DNA of 54,674 nt from Subtercola sp. Z020 (GCF_002931235.1 NZ_PSTT01000064.1:1-54674); one strand, 5' to 3'. Counted from the first letter of the stretch, positions 10,941-19,942 are shown. Made by a program: numbers and translations. Notes: generated by a model from the sequence alone, not told the origin.

Positions 10941-11750
10941 CTAGTGCTCGTCTGCGAGTGCGAGCTGGATGTAGACGGTCGTGAGCAGTGTGAAGACGTA
11001 CGCCTGCAGTACTGCGACCAGGATTTCGAAGAGGGTGAAGGCGAAGCCGAAGGCCAGTGTTCCGATGCTGAACAGCGAGAAGCCGTTGCCGAGCAGCAGG
11101 AAGAACGAGGTCGCCGTGAAGAACAGCACCAGCAGCAGGTGGCCGACGATCATGTTCATCAGGAGTCGGAGCGTCAGCGTGATCGGCCGGAGGATGAACG
11201 TCGAGACCAGCTCGATCGGGGCCACGATGATGTACAGCACCGGCGGCACTCCGGGCGGGAACAGCGAGTTCTTGAAGAACGCGGCCGGGTGTTTGCGCAC
11301 GCCCGCATAGATGAAGGTCACGTACGAGACGATCGCCAGAACGAGCGGCACACCGATCACCGAGGTGCCGGCAATGTTCAGGAACGGGATGATGCCGGTC
11401 AGGTTCATGAACAGCACCATGAAGAACATGGTGGTCAGGATCGGCAGGAACCGGCGACCGTCTTTCTTGCCGAGCAGGTCTTCGGCGATGTTCACTCGAA
11501 CGAGGTCGAGGCCCATCTCGACGAGGCTCTGGAAACGGCCGGGAACGATCTTCATCTTTCGCGTGCCGAGCCAGAAGACGATGATGATGGCCAGTACCGC
11601 GATGAACCGGATGATCATGATGCGGTTCAGTTCGAACGGCGTACCGGCGAAGAACAGAACATCAGGAAAAAACTCATTGATGGAGGGACCCGTAAAGCCA
11701 CCTTCATCGGTTGCTGTCGGGACTAGCAGGTTTACAGCGTTAGATAGCAG
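10941..11750 (-). CDS. atpB: ATP synthase Fo subunit a, probable CTG start
   Basis: A 269-aa proton-channel subunit. The essential arginine is Arg195 in LTLRLLMNM, and the C-terminal membrane helices are complete. The first ATG in frame (11618) lies inside the first membrane helix, after the conserved segment GPSINEFFP...GTPFELNRI, so it cannot be the start. Between that ATG and the upstream in-frame stop (TAG, about 11812) there is no ATG, GTG or TTG. A CTG at 11748-11750 has AGGAG six bases upstream and gives the N-terminus LLSNAVNLLVPTA, the expected length. I therefore annotate CTG initiation; a sequence error is the alternative. Confidence 0.88.
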   Translation of the reverse strand: MLSNAVNLLVPTATDEGGFTGPSINEFFPDVLFFAGTPFELNRIMIIRFIAVLAIIIVFWLGTRKMKIVPGRFQSLVEMGLDLVRVNIAEDLLGKKDGRRFLPILTTMFFMVLFMNLTGIIPFLNIAGTSVIGVPLVLAIVSYVTFIYAGVRKHPAAFFKNSLFPPGVPPVLYIIVAPIELVSTFILRPITLTLRLLMNMIVGHLLLVLFFTATSFFLLLGNGFSLFSIGTLAFGFAFTLFEILVAVLQAYVFTLLTTVYIQLALADEH

Positions 11751-11868
11751 CGCTTTCTCCTGTATCGGGGCGTGGAGCTCAGCTCTCGCGTCGACGAATG
11801 GGGGGTGTTGCTACAGATCGGGCCATGGAATACTGCGCCCGGTAGCGGTTCGAACAGACATCACTCTA

Positions 11869-12414
11869 TCAAGCTTTGGGGGTGGGAGACGAATCGTCAG
11901 GCGGTGAATTGAGCTTATTTTCGCCGTTTCGGCCATTCTTTTCGACATTCGGTAGAACTCCCGCTGAGCCGGGCAGCGACACGTCGCTGGCGTACGGCAT
12001 GCGGCTGCGTACGACGACCACCATGTCGACGATGAGGGTACCGATCACCCCGATGATGAGGCACAGGAACAGAACCGGGGTGTTCACCCACTCCTGCCCG
12101 CGCAGGAGCAGAGCCACCACGAGGAAGATGACGAACTTCAGCAGCCAGGCACCGAGCACGATCGCGAAGAAGAGCGCGGTGAACAGGGGCGAGGCGTAGT
12201 ACCGGTTGGCGATCAGGATGCTCGCTGCGGTGATCGCGAGGAAGACGAACGCCATCGCCGCGCCGATGACCGCGCTCGTGACACCCGTCCAGGAGTCGAC
12301 GAAGTACCCCACCACTCCCCCGACCACGATCAGGGCGACCGTGAAGACGGCGCCGACCACGAGGGCGCGGCGGAGGATGGGCGTCGAACTGAGAGTCGGC
12401 GTGGGAGAGGACAC
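11869..12414 (-). CDS. AtpI-like small membrane protein
   Basis: 181 aa with four predicted membrane helices (about 15-36, 42-64, 74-100 and 108-130) and a hydrophilic tail rich in Asn, Ser and Pro. Position directly upstream of atpB and the four-helix layout fit the ATP synthase protein I group, proposed to help assemble the c-ring, although sequence similarity is only general. GTG start at 12414, four bases after the wecA-type gene stop, so it probably continues that transcript. A promoter for the atp genes could lie in the 118 bp before atpB. Confidence 0.75.
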   Translation of the reverse strand: MSSPTPTLSSTPILRRALVVGAVFTVALIVVGGVVGYFVDSWTGVTSAVIGAAMAFVFLAITAASILIANRYYASPLFTALFFAIVLGAWLLKFVIFLVVALLLRGQEWVNTPVLFLCLIIGVIGTLIVDMVVVVRSRMPYASDVSLPGSAGVLPNVEKNGRNGENKLNSPPDDSSPTPKA

Positions 12415-12418
12415 AGTG

Positions 12419-13612
12419 TCAGACTTTCTTTTGGTCGCCGGCCTGATCGAGAGGATCGAGCACGGCTCCTTCGGTGGAGATGAGGCTTGCGGCGGGCGCG
12501 AGCTGCACGGTCGCCTCGAGAGCCTTGCGCCGCGTCAGCGGGGCCAGGGTGAGCACGGTGCAGACCAGCATCCCCACCCCCAGGAAGAGGAAGGCCAGCC
12601 AGTACGGCTGCAGTACGAAGAACAGCAGGCAGCCGACGGATGCGACCGCCGTCCAGCCGTAGAAGATGAACACGGCGTGCAGCTGGGAGTGCCCCATGTC
12701 GAGGAGGCGGTGGTGCAGGTGCTTGCGGTCTGCGCTGAAGGGACTCTTGCCTGCGCGCAGCCGCCGGATGATGGCCAGCCCGAAGTCGAGAAGGGGCAGG
12801 ATCAGAATCGCGAAGGGCAGCAGGATGGGCATGAACGCGGGCAGCAGCTGCGACCGACCCAGCGTGCCCGGGTCGATCTGGCCCGTGACCGCGATCGCGC
12901 TGGTGGCCATCAGCAGCCCGACGAGCATCGAGCCCGCGTCGCCCATGAACAGTTTCGCCGGGTGCCAGTTCAGCGGCAGGAACCCCACGCAGGCCCCGAT
13001 CAGCACGGCGGTGATCAGCGACGCCATGTTGAAGTAGTCGGTCGGCGACGTGAACTTCGTGAGCAGGTAGCTGTAGAGAAAGAACGTGCCGTTGGCGATG
13101 ATGGCGACCCCGGCGACGAGCCCGTCGAGACCGTCGATGAAGTTGATCGCGTTCATCACGAGCACGATGGCGAGCACGGTGATGAACAGGGATGCCCCGC
13201 TCGAGCCGATCGTGAGCCCCCCGATGGGCAGCGACACGATCTGCACACCCTGCCAGGCCAGCAGCAGGGCGGCGATGATCTGCCCGGCCAGCTTGACCAC
13301 CCAGTCGAGGTCCCAGATGTCGTCGGCGACGCCGATCAGCACGACGATGAGTGCCGCCCCGAGAATGGCGAGGATCGGGCCGGGATTCATGAAGACCAGC
13401 CGGAACCAGCTGACCTGCGATGCGATGCCCACCGCGATGAGCACGCCGCAGAACATCGCGACTCCGCCCAGGCGCGGCGTCGGCCGGGTGTGCACATCCC
13501 GTTCACGGATCTTCGGGTACAGCCGGTACTTCGTGCTCAGCTTGTAGACGAGGATCGCCAGAGCGAAGGTGATGACCGCCGAGATGACGCCGATGAGGAG
13601 GTAGAAACGCAC
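12419..13612 (-). CDS. wecA: Undecaprenyl-phosphate sugar-1-phosphate transferase (WecA/MraY family)
   Basis: 397 aa with about eleven membrane helices. It carries the polyprenyl-phosphate hexosamine-1-phosphate transferase signatures: VGVADDIWDLDW (aspartates for Mg2+), NFIDGLDGLVAG, FMGDAGSML and the HLHHRLLDMGHS loop. The family transfers GlcNAc-1-P (or a related sugar phosphate) to undecaprenyl phosphate on the inner membrane face, starting teichoic-acid or arabinogalactan-type wall polymers. GTG start at 13612, four bases after the tsaC stop. The precise sugar is not readable from sequence. Confidence 0.9.
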   Translation of the reverse strand: MRFYLLIGVISAVITFALAILVYKLSTKYRLYPKIRERDVHTRPTPRLGGVAMFCGVLIAVGIASQVSWFRLVFMNPGPILAILGAALIVVLIGVADDIWDLDWVVKLAGQIIAALLLAWQGVQIVSLPIGGLTIGSSGASLFITVLAIVLVMNAINFIDGLDGLVAGVAIIANGTFFLYSYLLTKFTSPTDYFNMASLITAVLIGACVGFLPLNWHPAKLFMGDAGSMLVGLLMATSAIAVTGQIDPGTLGRSQLLPAFMPILLPFAILILPLLDFGLAIIRRLRAGKSPFSADRKHLHHRLLDMGHSQLHAVFIFYGWTAVASVGCLLFFVLQPYWLAFLFLGVGMLVCTVLTLAPLTRRKALEATVQLAPAASLISTEGAVLDPLDQAGDQKKV

Positions 13613-13616
13613 GGGC

Positions 13617-14279
13617 TCAGTCGGCCGACTCGATCAGCGCGTCGCCGACGACACGCCTGATCTCCGAGACCGGGATCGCCCCCACGCGGATGATGCGCAC
13701 CTGCTCGGGGTCGGTCGCGTCGACGATCGTCGAGGGCAGGGCGTCGGCGGCGAGCGGATGCCCGGAGTCGAGGTACACCGAGACGCTGTCGCCGAGCATC
13801 CCTTCGGCACCCGCCGCACTGGTGGCGGCCGGCTGGCCCGTGAGGTTGGCAGACGAGACGGCCAGCGGCCCGGTCTCGGCGAGCAGTTCGAGGGCCAGCG
13901 GGTCGCTCGGCTGGCGGAGCGCGACCGTGCCGCGCGTCTCCCCCAGGTCCCACATCAGGGAGGGCCGGGCATCGACCACGATGGTCAGGCCGCCGGGCCA
14001 GAACTCCGCGGTCAGCTGGCGGGCGGCGGGGCTGAGCGAGGCGGCCAGCGCGTCGAGCGTGCGCACGTCGCCGATCAGAACGGGCGGAGGCGACTGGCGG
14101 GTGCGCCCCTTGGCATCGAGCAGGCGCTGCACGGCCTGCGGATTGAAGGCGTCGGCGGCGAGACCGTAGACGGTGTCGGTGGGGATGACCACCAGTTCGC
14201 CGCGGGAGATCGCCGCCCGCGCGAGGCGCGTACCGGCGAGGAGTTCGCCCGGAACCGTGCAGTCGTAGATGGTTGCCAT
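13617..14279 (-). CDS. tsaC: L-threonylcarbamoyladenylate synthase (Sua5/YwlC/TsaC)
   Basis: About 220 aa. Makes threonylcarbamoyl-AMP from Thr, bicarbonate and ATP for t6A37 modification of ANN-decoding tRNAs. Motifs present: IPTDTVYGLAADA near 33-45, the KGR segment near 57, FWPGGLTIV and SSANLTGQPA. The long C-terminal Sua5 domain is absent. ATG at 14279 is preferred; another ATG sits four codons upstream (14291). It is divergent from the HAD gene, and on its 3' side adjoins the wecA-type gene by four bases. Confidence 0.93.
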   Translation of the reverse strand: MATIYDCTVPGELLAGTRLARAAISRGELVVIPTDTVYGLAADAFNPQAVQRLLDAKGRTRQSPPPVLIGDVRTLDALAASLSPAARQLTAEFWPGGLTIVVDARPSLMWDLGETRGTVALRQPSDPLALELLAETGPLAVSSANLTGQPAATSAAGAEGMLGDSVSVYLDSGHPLAADALPSTIVDATDPEQVRIIRVGAIPVSEIRRVVGDALIESAD

Positions 14280-14334
14280 AACGCGGTCCATGTTACCGGG
14301 CGGCGCCCGGGAGAACCGGCTGCGAGGATGGGGT

Positions 14335-14961
14335 GTGGATCTTTACCTCTTCGATTTCGACCAGACGCTCTACGCCTACGACTTTCGCAGACGCCTCCCC
14401 GCACTGGCCGAGCTCACCGGTTCCACCCAGTACACGATCGCCAGCCGGTGGTGGGCTGCGGGGCATGAGAAGCGAGCCGACGCCGGCGGCTATGCCACCG
14501 TCGAGGCCTACCTGTCGGCGTGGCGCGAGGCGGTCGGCGTCGAGTTGACGGTCGAGGCCTATCAGCGTTCTCGAGCGGCGTCGATCACGCGCAGTGAGTC
14601 GGCGATGGATGCCCTGCGGCACGCCGACGAGATCGGCACCGCAGCGCTGCTGTCGAACAACAACATCCTGTTCCGCACCTCGCTGCCGGTGCTGGCGCCG
14701 GATGTCGTGGAGGTTCTGGGCGAGCACCGGCTGCTCGTCTCGGGCGAGCTCGGGGTGATGAAGCCTGCCGCGGCCATCTTCGAGCAGGCGCTCGATCGTT
14801 TCGGAGCGAAGCCCTCAGACGCCCTGTTCCTCGACGACAATGCGGCGAACGTGGCCGGAGCGCGGCGGCTCGGGCTCTCGGCGTTCCTCGTGCCGTCGGT
14901 CGACGGCGTGCCCGACGGAGTGGCGATGCGCCGCGCGATCGACGCGTTCGCGGCGCGCTGA
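14335..14961 (+). CDS. HAD-superfamily hydrolase (subfamily IA)
   Basis: 208 aa. Motif I DFDQT at the N-terminus (nucleophile and acid/base aspartates), motif II LLSNNN, the motif III lysine in GVMKPAAA and motif IV FLDDNAANV define a magnesium-dependent phosphatase with a helical cap. GTG at 14335 has GAGG seven bases upstream; the upstream extension of the frame lacks family similarity. It is the only plus-strand gene inside the wecA-rho block and ends at a strong hairpin shared with prmC. Substrate unknown; a nucleotide or sugar phosphate is typical. Confidence 0.85.
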   Translation: MDLYLFDFDQTLYAYDFRRRLPALAELTGSTQYTIASRWWAAGHEKRADAGGYATVEAYLSAWREAVGVELTVEAYQRSRAASITRSESAMDALRHADEIGTAALLSNNNILFRTSLPVLAPDVVEVLGEHRLLVSGELGVMKPAAAIFEQALDRFGAKPSDALFLDDNAANVAGARRLGLSAFLVPSVDGVPDGVAMRRAIDAFAAR

Positions 14962-14974
14962 GCCGGGGCGGCCA

Positions 14975-15011
14975 GCGCGCTGCCCGGCCTGCGAAAGGCA
15001 GGCCAGCGCGC
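14975..15011. terminator. Bidirectional terminator hairpin, HAD gene / prmC
   Basis: Two stacked 7-bp stems: GCGCGCT (14975-14981) with AGCGCGC (15005-15011), and GGCCTGC (14986-14992) with GCAGGCC (14998-15004) around a GAAAG loop. It fills the gap between convergent genes and lacks a T-tract, as is common in GC-rich actinobacteria. Confidence 0.75.
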
Positions 15012-15016
15012 GGCGG

Positions 15017-15898
15017 TCAGCGAACGGCGGTCGTCGCCCGGTCGCGCCCGGTGAGGTCGCGGTGCGTCGAAGTGGCGTTCCAGCCGTCGGCCTGTAGCAG
15101 GCTCCGGATGCTCAGCCCCTGCAGCTCGCCGTGCTCGATGACGAGCGTGCCGCCCGGTCGCAGCAGGCGGAGGGCGGTCTGCGACACGCTCCGCACCACG
15201 TCGAGCCCGTCCGCTCCCCCGTAGAGGGCGTGCTCCGGATCGAACAGCCGAACCTCGGGGTCGCGAGGGATCGCATCCGCGGGAATGTAGGGCGGGTTCG
15301 ACACGACGACAGAGACGAGGCCGTCGAGTTCGGGCAGGGCATCCGCGAGGTCGATGAACACGAGCGTGGCGTTCGGAGCGCCCACCGAGCGGAAGTTCTG
15401 CTTCGCCCAGATGAAGGCCGCCGTGGAGTTCTCGACCGCCCAGACGCGGCTGTGCGGCACCTCGGTGGCGAGCGAGAGCGCGATGGCGCCGCTGCCGGTG
15501 CCGAGATCGACACCGATCGGCGACTCGTCGGCGACCGCACGGAGGCTGTCGATGCCGAGGCCGGCCACGAACTCGGTCTCGGGGCGGGGCACGAAGACCC
15601 CTGGGCCGACGGCCAGCTCGAGCAGTCTGAAACCGGTGCTGCCGGTGATGTGCTGCAGCGGTTCCCGGGTCGCACGGCGCTCGACGACCTCCGAGATCGC
15701 GACGGCATCGTCGACGCTGACCGGCGAATCTGTGAGGGTGCGGGCCTGCACCTGGCCCCGCGAGGCGCCGAGAACATGCCCGAGCAGCAGCTGGGCATCC
15801 ACCTCGGGGTCGGGAACACCCGCCCGCGACAGCACTTCGACGGCATGCTCGAAGAGCACGCGCACCGTGATGGGCCTGTCGATCTGGATCACACTCAT
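15017..15898 (-). CDS. prmC: Peptide chain release factor N5-glutamine methyltransferase
   Basis: 293 aa. Methylates the GGQ glutamine of RF1 and RF2. SAM-binding motif DLGTGSG is at 131-137 and the diagnostic NPPY at 201-204; the helical substrate-recognition domain (HITGSTGF) precedes them. The frame stays open far upstream into prfA, but ATG at 15898 matches the family N-terminus. It follows prfA, its substrate gene, by 11 bp, the usual co-transcribed arrangement. Confidence 0.95.
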   Translation of the reverse strand: MSVIQIDRPITVRVLFEHAVEVLSRAGVPDPEVDAQLLLGHVLGASRGQVQARTLTDSPVSVDDAVAISEVVERRATREPLQHITGSTGFRLLELAVGPGVFVPRPETEFVAGLGIDSLRAVADESPIGVDLGTGSGAIALSLATEVPHSRVWAVENSTAAFIWAKQNFRSVGAPNATLVFIDLADALPELDGLVSVVVSNPPYIPADAIPRDPEVRLFDPEHALYGGADGLDVVRSVSQTALRLLRPGGTLVIEHGELQGLSIRSLLQADGWNATSTHRDLTGRDRATTAVR

Positions 15899-15909
15899 GG
15901 GCGGGCCGA

Positions 15910-16992
15910 TCAGTCGGCCGAGGTGCCCAACTCGGCGAGGCGAGCCTCTTCGTCGGCCGTGATGCACGACTCGACGACCGGCTCGAGCGCACCGTTCATC
16001 ACGGCGTCGAGGTTGTAGGCCTTGTACCCGGTGCGGTGGTCGGCGATGCGGTTCTCGGGAAAGTTGTACGTGCGGATGCGCTCCGAGCGGTCCATCGTAC
16101 GGATCTGGCTCTTGCGCACGGCGCTGGCCGCTTCGTCGATCTCCTCCTGCTGCTTCGCGAGAACGCGAGCACGTAGAACCCGCATACCGGCCTCGCGGTT
16201 CTGCAGCTGGCTCTTCTCGTTCTGCATCGCGACGACGATCCCGGTCGGGAGGTGGGTGATGCGCACGGCGGAGTCGGTCGTGTTGACGGACTGGCCGCCG
16301 GGCCCGCTCGAACGGTAGACGTCGATCTTCAGGTCGTTCGGGCTGATCTCGACCTCTTCGGGCTCGTCGACCTCGGGGTAGACGAGCACGCCGGCGGCCG
16401 ATGTGTGGATGCGCCCCTGCGACTCCGTAGCCGGAACCCGCTGCACGCGGTGGACCCCGCCCTCGTACTTCAGGTGCGCCCAAACGCCCTGAGCAGGGTC
16501 GGTCGAGCTGCCCTTGATACCGAGCTGTACGTCTTTGATGCCGCCGAGGTCACTCGAGGTCTGCTCGATGATCTCGGTCTTCCACTTCTTGCTCTCTGCG
16601 TAGTGCAGGTACATGCGCAGCAGATCGGCGGCGAACAGCGCGCTCTCCGCACCGCCCTCGCCCATCTTGATCTCCATGATGACGTCACGGCCATCGTTGG
16701 GGTCACGCGGGATGAGCAGGCGGCGGAGCTTCTCGGTCGCCGCTTCGAGCTCCTCGGTCATGCCGGGAAGCTCCGCAGCGAACGACTCGTCTTCGGCCGC
16801 CATCTCGGTCGCGGCCGCGACGTCGTCGGTCAACTGCTGCCACTCGCGCCAGGCGGCGATGATGCGGCTGAGTTCGGCGTAGCGCCGATTGACCTTCTTG
16901 GATCGAGCAGGATCCGAGTGAAGTGCCGGATCAGCGAGCTGTTCCTGCAACTCGTCATGCTCGATCAGCAGGGTCTCCACCGATTCGAACAT
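15910..16992 (-). CDS. prfA: Peptide chain release factor 1
   Basis: 360 aa. Terminates translation at UAA and UAG. The PAT tripeptide at 187-189 (VPATES) is the RF1 stop-codon discriminator (RF2 has SPF), and GGQ at 232-234 enters the peptidyl-transferase centre. Start ATG at 16992 is six bases after the rho stop, with GGAG upstream overlapping the end of rho. Length is standard. Confidence 0.98.
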   Translation of the reverse strand: MFESVETLLIEHDELQEQLADPALHSDPARSKKVNRRYAELSRIIAAWREWQQLTDDVAAATEMAAEDESFAAELPGMTEELEAATEKLRRLLIPRDPNDGRDVIMEIKMGEGGAESALFAADLLRMYLHYAESKKWKTEIIEQTSSDLGGIKDVQLGIKGSSTDPAQGVWAHLKYEGGVHRVQRVPATESQGRIHTSAAGVLVYPEVDEPEEVEISPNDLKIDVYRSSGPGGQSVNTTDSAVRITHLPTGIVVAMQNEKSQLQNREAGMRVLRARVLAKQQEEIDEAASAVRKSQIRTMDRSERIRTYNFPENRIADHRTGYKAYNLDAVMNGALEPVVESCITADEEARLAELGTSAD

Positions 16993-16998
16993 GAGCGC

Positions 16999-19788
16999 CT
17001 ACTCCCCGTGCGAGCCGGTGTGGCTGCCGGTGTGTCCGTTGGCGGGCGACGTGGCGGGCATCGACTTCTGCACCTGCATCAGGAACTCGACGTTCGACGT
17101 CGTGTCCTTCAGCCGGCCCAGCACGATCTCGAGGGCCTGCTGCTGGTCGAGGCCGGCGAGGGCACGACGCAGCTTCCAGGTGATCTTCGTCTCGTCGACG
17201 CCCATCAGCAGTTCTTCGCGACGGGTTCCGGATGCGTTCACATCGACCGCGGGGAAGATGCGCTTGTCTGCCAGCTGGCGCGACAGGCGCAGCTCCATGT
17301 TGCCCGTGCCCTTGAACTCCTCGAAGATCACCTCGTCCATCTTCGAACCGGTCTCGACGAGGGCGCTGGCCAGGATCGTTAGGGATCCGCCGTTCTCGAT
17401 GTTGCGCGCGGCTCCGAAGAAACGCTTCGGCGGGTACAGTGCCGCAGCATCCACGCCGCCGGAGAGGATGCGCCCGCTCGGCGGCGCGGCCAGGTTGTAC
17501 GCGCGGCCGAGGCGGGTGATGGAGTCGAGCAGCACCACCACGTCGTGGCCCAGCTCGACGAGGCGCTTGGCGCGCTCGATGGCCAGTTCGGCCACCGTCG
17601 TGTGGTCTTCGGCGGGACGGTCGAAGGTGGAGGCGATGACCTCACCCTTGACGGTGCGCTGCATGTCGGTGACCTCTTCGGGCCGCTCGTCGACCAGCAC
17701 GACCATGAGGTGCACCTCGGGGTTGTTGGTCGAGATGGCGTTCGCGATCTGCTGCATGACGATCGTCTTGCCGGCCTTCGGCGGCGCCACGATCAGGCCG
17801 CGCTGGCCCTTGCCGATCGGCGCGACCAGGTCGATGATGCGCTGGGTCAGCTTGCCGGGCTCGGTCTCGAGGCGCAGGCGCTCCTGCGGGTAGAGCGGGG
17901 TCAGCTTCGAGAACTCGACGCGGTTCGCGGCCTCGTCGACGGGCAGGCCGTTGATCGACTCGACCTTGACGATGGCGTTGTACTTCTGGCGACCGTTGTT
18001 GTCGCCCTCCCGCGGCTGGCGGATGCTGCCGACGACGGCGTCACCCTTTCGCAGGTTGTACTTTTTGACCTGGCCGAGAGAGACGTAGACGTCGCTGTTG
18101 CCGGGCAGGTAGCCGCTCGTGCGCACAAAGGCGTAGTTGTCGAGGATGTCGAGGATGCCGGCGACGGGGATGAGCACGTCGTCTTCGCTGATCTCGGGCT
18201 CAAGGTCGTCGCCGCCGTTCTGCCCACGACGCTTGCGGTCGCGGTAGCGGTTGCGGGCGCTGCGGTCATTGCGGTCGTTCGGGTTCTGGCGGTCGCCGCC
18301 GACGTTGCCGTTCAACTCGTCGAGCTGCTGCTCGTCGTAGGTGTCCTGGTCGGTGCGCTCGGAACGGTTGTCGTTGCCGCGCTCGCTCCGGGGGCTCCGC
18401 TGCGGGCCGTTCGCGTTCCGCTGGTTGTTCAGGCGGTCGCTGTTGGTGCGGTCGGCGTTGCTCCGCTCGTTCTGCGAGCCACCGTTCTGGCCTGCGCCGT
18501 TGGCGCCGTTCTGGCCGGCACCGGCGTCGCCATTCTGGCCGTCGCGCTGGGCACCGTCACGTTGGCCGCCGTCACGCTGGCTGTCGCGGTTGCGGTCACG
18601 GCGGTTACGGCCGCGGCCCTGCCGGGGCTCGTTCTGGTCGCGACCGTTCTGGTCACGGTCGTCCTGGTCGCGGTCGTTCTGGTCACGGCTGCCCTGGTCA
18701 CGGTCGTTCTCGCCCTGGCCGGCATCGTCTGAACCGCCGACGATGGGGAGGTTCGGCAGGATCGAGTCGGTGCGCGAGCGGTCGACGGCCGGAGCCTCTC
18801 CACCGTTCGCGGCCGCGTCGCGCGCGGCCTGTGCGGCGCGCTGGGCGCGGGTGAGACGGGGGGTGCGAACCTGGCGCTCGGAGCGGGAGCCCTCGGCGTT
18901 CTGCCCACCCACGCCGTTCTCGGCGACGAAGTTGTCGATGGCCGTGTCGATGATGGCAGCCGGATCGATGGCTGCGGTATCGATGGCTGCGGCGTCAGGC
19001 GACGCGTCGACGGCGGAGCCGCTCTCGACGACGGCCTCGGGCTGGGAGGATGCACGACCGCCGGAGCTGCGGCGGTTGCCGCGGCCGCGCGGGGCGGAGG
19101 CCTCGGCGGTGTCGCCGCTCTCGGACGGGACGAGCGGAGCGTGCTCGTCTGCACCGGCGTTCACGTGCTGGGCCGCGGGGCGACGGCCGGGCGCGGTCTG
19201 GGGCACGTCGGGCCGGGTGTCGGCGGCGGGCGCGTCGGCCGCGACACTGTCGGCGCTGCCGATGGCAGCCGGGGCGGCGGAAGCCGGCGGGGTGACGACA
19301 GCGGGAGCCGAGGTGGGGTCTGCGGAGGTGACACGGCGCGAGGCGCGGCGGCGCGGGCTCGTCTGCGGGCCGTCGACGGGCGCGGCTGCTGCTGCGGGCG
19401 CAGCGGCGGTTGCGTCGGGAGCAGCGGCTGCGACGGGGGCGGCAGCATCCGAAGCGGCGGCAACAGCAGGCGCGGCGTCAGTAGCAGGCGCACTGGCAGC
19501 AGCGGGCGCGGCGTCGGCAGCGCCGGCGGCGTCTGCCGTCTCGGCCTTGCCGAGCGTCGGGAGCGTCTCCGCCGCCGACGCGGGGACCGACGTGGCCGGA
19601 GCGGCGGCGGCGGCGTCGCCGGCGAGCGGCTGCGCCTTCGCGATCGCCTCGACGAGGTCGCCCTTGCGGAGCTTCGAGGCGCCGGGGATGCCGAGCGCGA
19701 CGGCCAGCGTCTGCAGTTCGGAGACGCGGAGTGAGGCCAGGTCTGAGCGGGATTCCGCGCCGGGGACCTGGAGGTTGGTGTCAGTCAC
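16999..19788 (-). CDS. rho: Transcription termination factor Rho with long disordered insertion
   Basis: 929 aa, more than twice E. coli Rho (419). The N-terminal Rho_N helix bundle (LASLRVSELQTLAVALGI) occupies roughly 18-50. The cold-shock RNA-binding domain starts near 536 and the hexameric ATPase follows with Walker A APPKAGKT (about 668-675), the VLLDSITRLGRAYN segment and the R-loop region. Between about 50 and 535 lies low-complexity sequence: an Ala/Pro/Thr-rich half, then an Arg/Asp/Gln/Asn/Gly-rich half with DRDQN-type repeats. GTG start at 19788 with AAGGAAA upstream. Insertions at this place are known in high-GC Rho proteins; this one is unusually long. Confidence 0.97.
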   Translation of the reverse strand: MTDTNLQVPGAESRSDLASLRVSELQTLAVALGIPGASKLRKGDLVEAIAKAQPLAGDAAAAAPATSVPASAAETLPTLGKAETADAAGAADAAPAAASAPATDAAPAVAAASDAAAPVAAAAPDATAAAPAAAAAPVDGPQTSPRRRASRRVTSADPTSAPAVVTPPASAAPAAIGSADSVAADAPAADTRPDVPQTAPGRRPAAQHVNAGADEHAPLVPSESGDTAEASAPRGRGNRRSSGGRASSQPEAVVESGSAVDASPDAAAIDTAAIDPAAIIDTAIDNFVAENGVGGQNAEGSRSERQVRTPRLTRAQRAAQAARDAAANGGEAPAVDRSRTDSILPNLPIVGGSDDAGQGENDRDQGSRDQNDRDQDDRDQNGRDQNEPRQGRGRNRRDRNRDSQRDGGQRDGAQRDGQNGDAGAGQNGANGAGQNGGSQNERSNADRTNSDRLNNQRNANGPQRSPRSERGNDNRSERTDQDTYDEQQLDELNGNVGGDRQNPNDRNDRSARNRYRDRKRRGQNGGDDLEPEISEDDVLIPVAGILDILDNYAFVRTSGYLPGNSDVYVSLGQVKKYNLRKGDAVVGSIRQPREGDNNGRQKYNAIVKVESINGLPVDEAANRVEFSKLTPLYPQERLRLETEPGKLTQRIIDLVAPIGKGQRGLIVAPPKAGKTIVMQQIANAISTNNPEVHLMVVLVDERPEEVTDMQRTVKGEVIASTFDRPAEDHTTVAELAIERAKRLVELGHDVVVLLDSITRLGRAYNLAAPPSGRILSGGVDAAALYPPKRFFGAARNIENGGSLTILASALVETGSKMDEVIFEEFKGTGNMELRLSRQLADKRIFPAVDVNASGTRREELLMGVDETKITWKLRRALAGLDQQQALEIVLGRLKDTTSNVEFLMQVQKSMPATSPANGHTGSHTGSHGE

Positions 19789-19840
19789 TGAGGTGATTTC
19801 CTTCCTCTGCCCACTCAGAACGGTGGCAGAAGAGCTGAAA

Positions 19841-19878
19841 GCACTTGGATGCCGTGAAACAGACGGCTCTACAAGTGC
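19841..19878 (-). promoter_or_regulatory. Stem-loop in the rho leader
   Basis: GCACTTG (19841-19847) pairs with CAAGTGC (19872-19878), with an inner GCCGT (19851-19855) / ACGGC (19863-19867) stem, 52 bp upstream of the rho start. It is a candidate for autogenous control of rho. Confidence 0.55.
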
Positions 19879-19913
19879 CAGCGGTAATGTGGAGGATGTG
19901 CGACCGGGTACGG

Positions 19914-19942
19914 AGCTTCTCGTCGACGACGAGCGGAAAGCT
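19914..19942 (-). terminator. Hairpin at the 3' end of thrB
   Basis: AGCTT (19914-19918) / AAGCT (19938-19942) outside CTCGTC (19919-19924) / GACGAG (19928-19933). It overlaps the thrB stop codon and precedes the rho leader, so it may separate the two transcripts. No T-tract. Confidence 0.5.

Noticed and set aside
12206-13660. Long plus-strand frame over the wecA-type gene
   Set aside because: Antisense shadow with a skewed Gln/His/Arg/Asp composition. The minus strand has intact transferase motifs and membrane helices.
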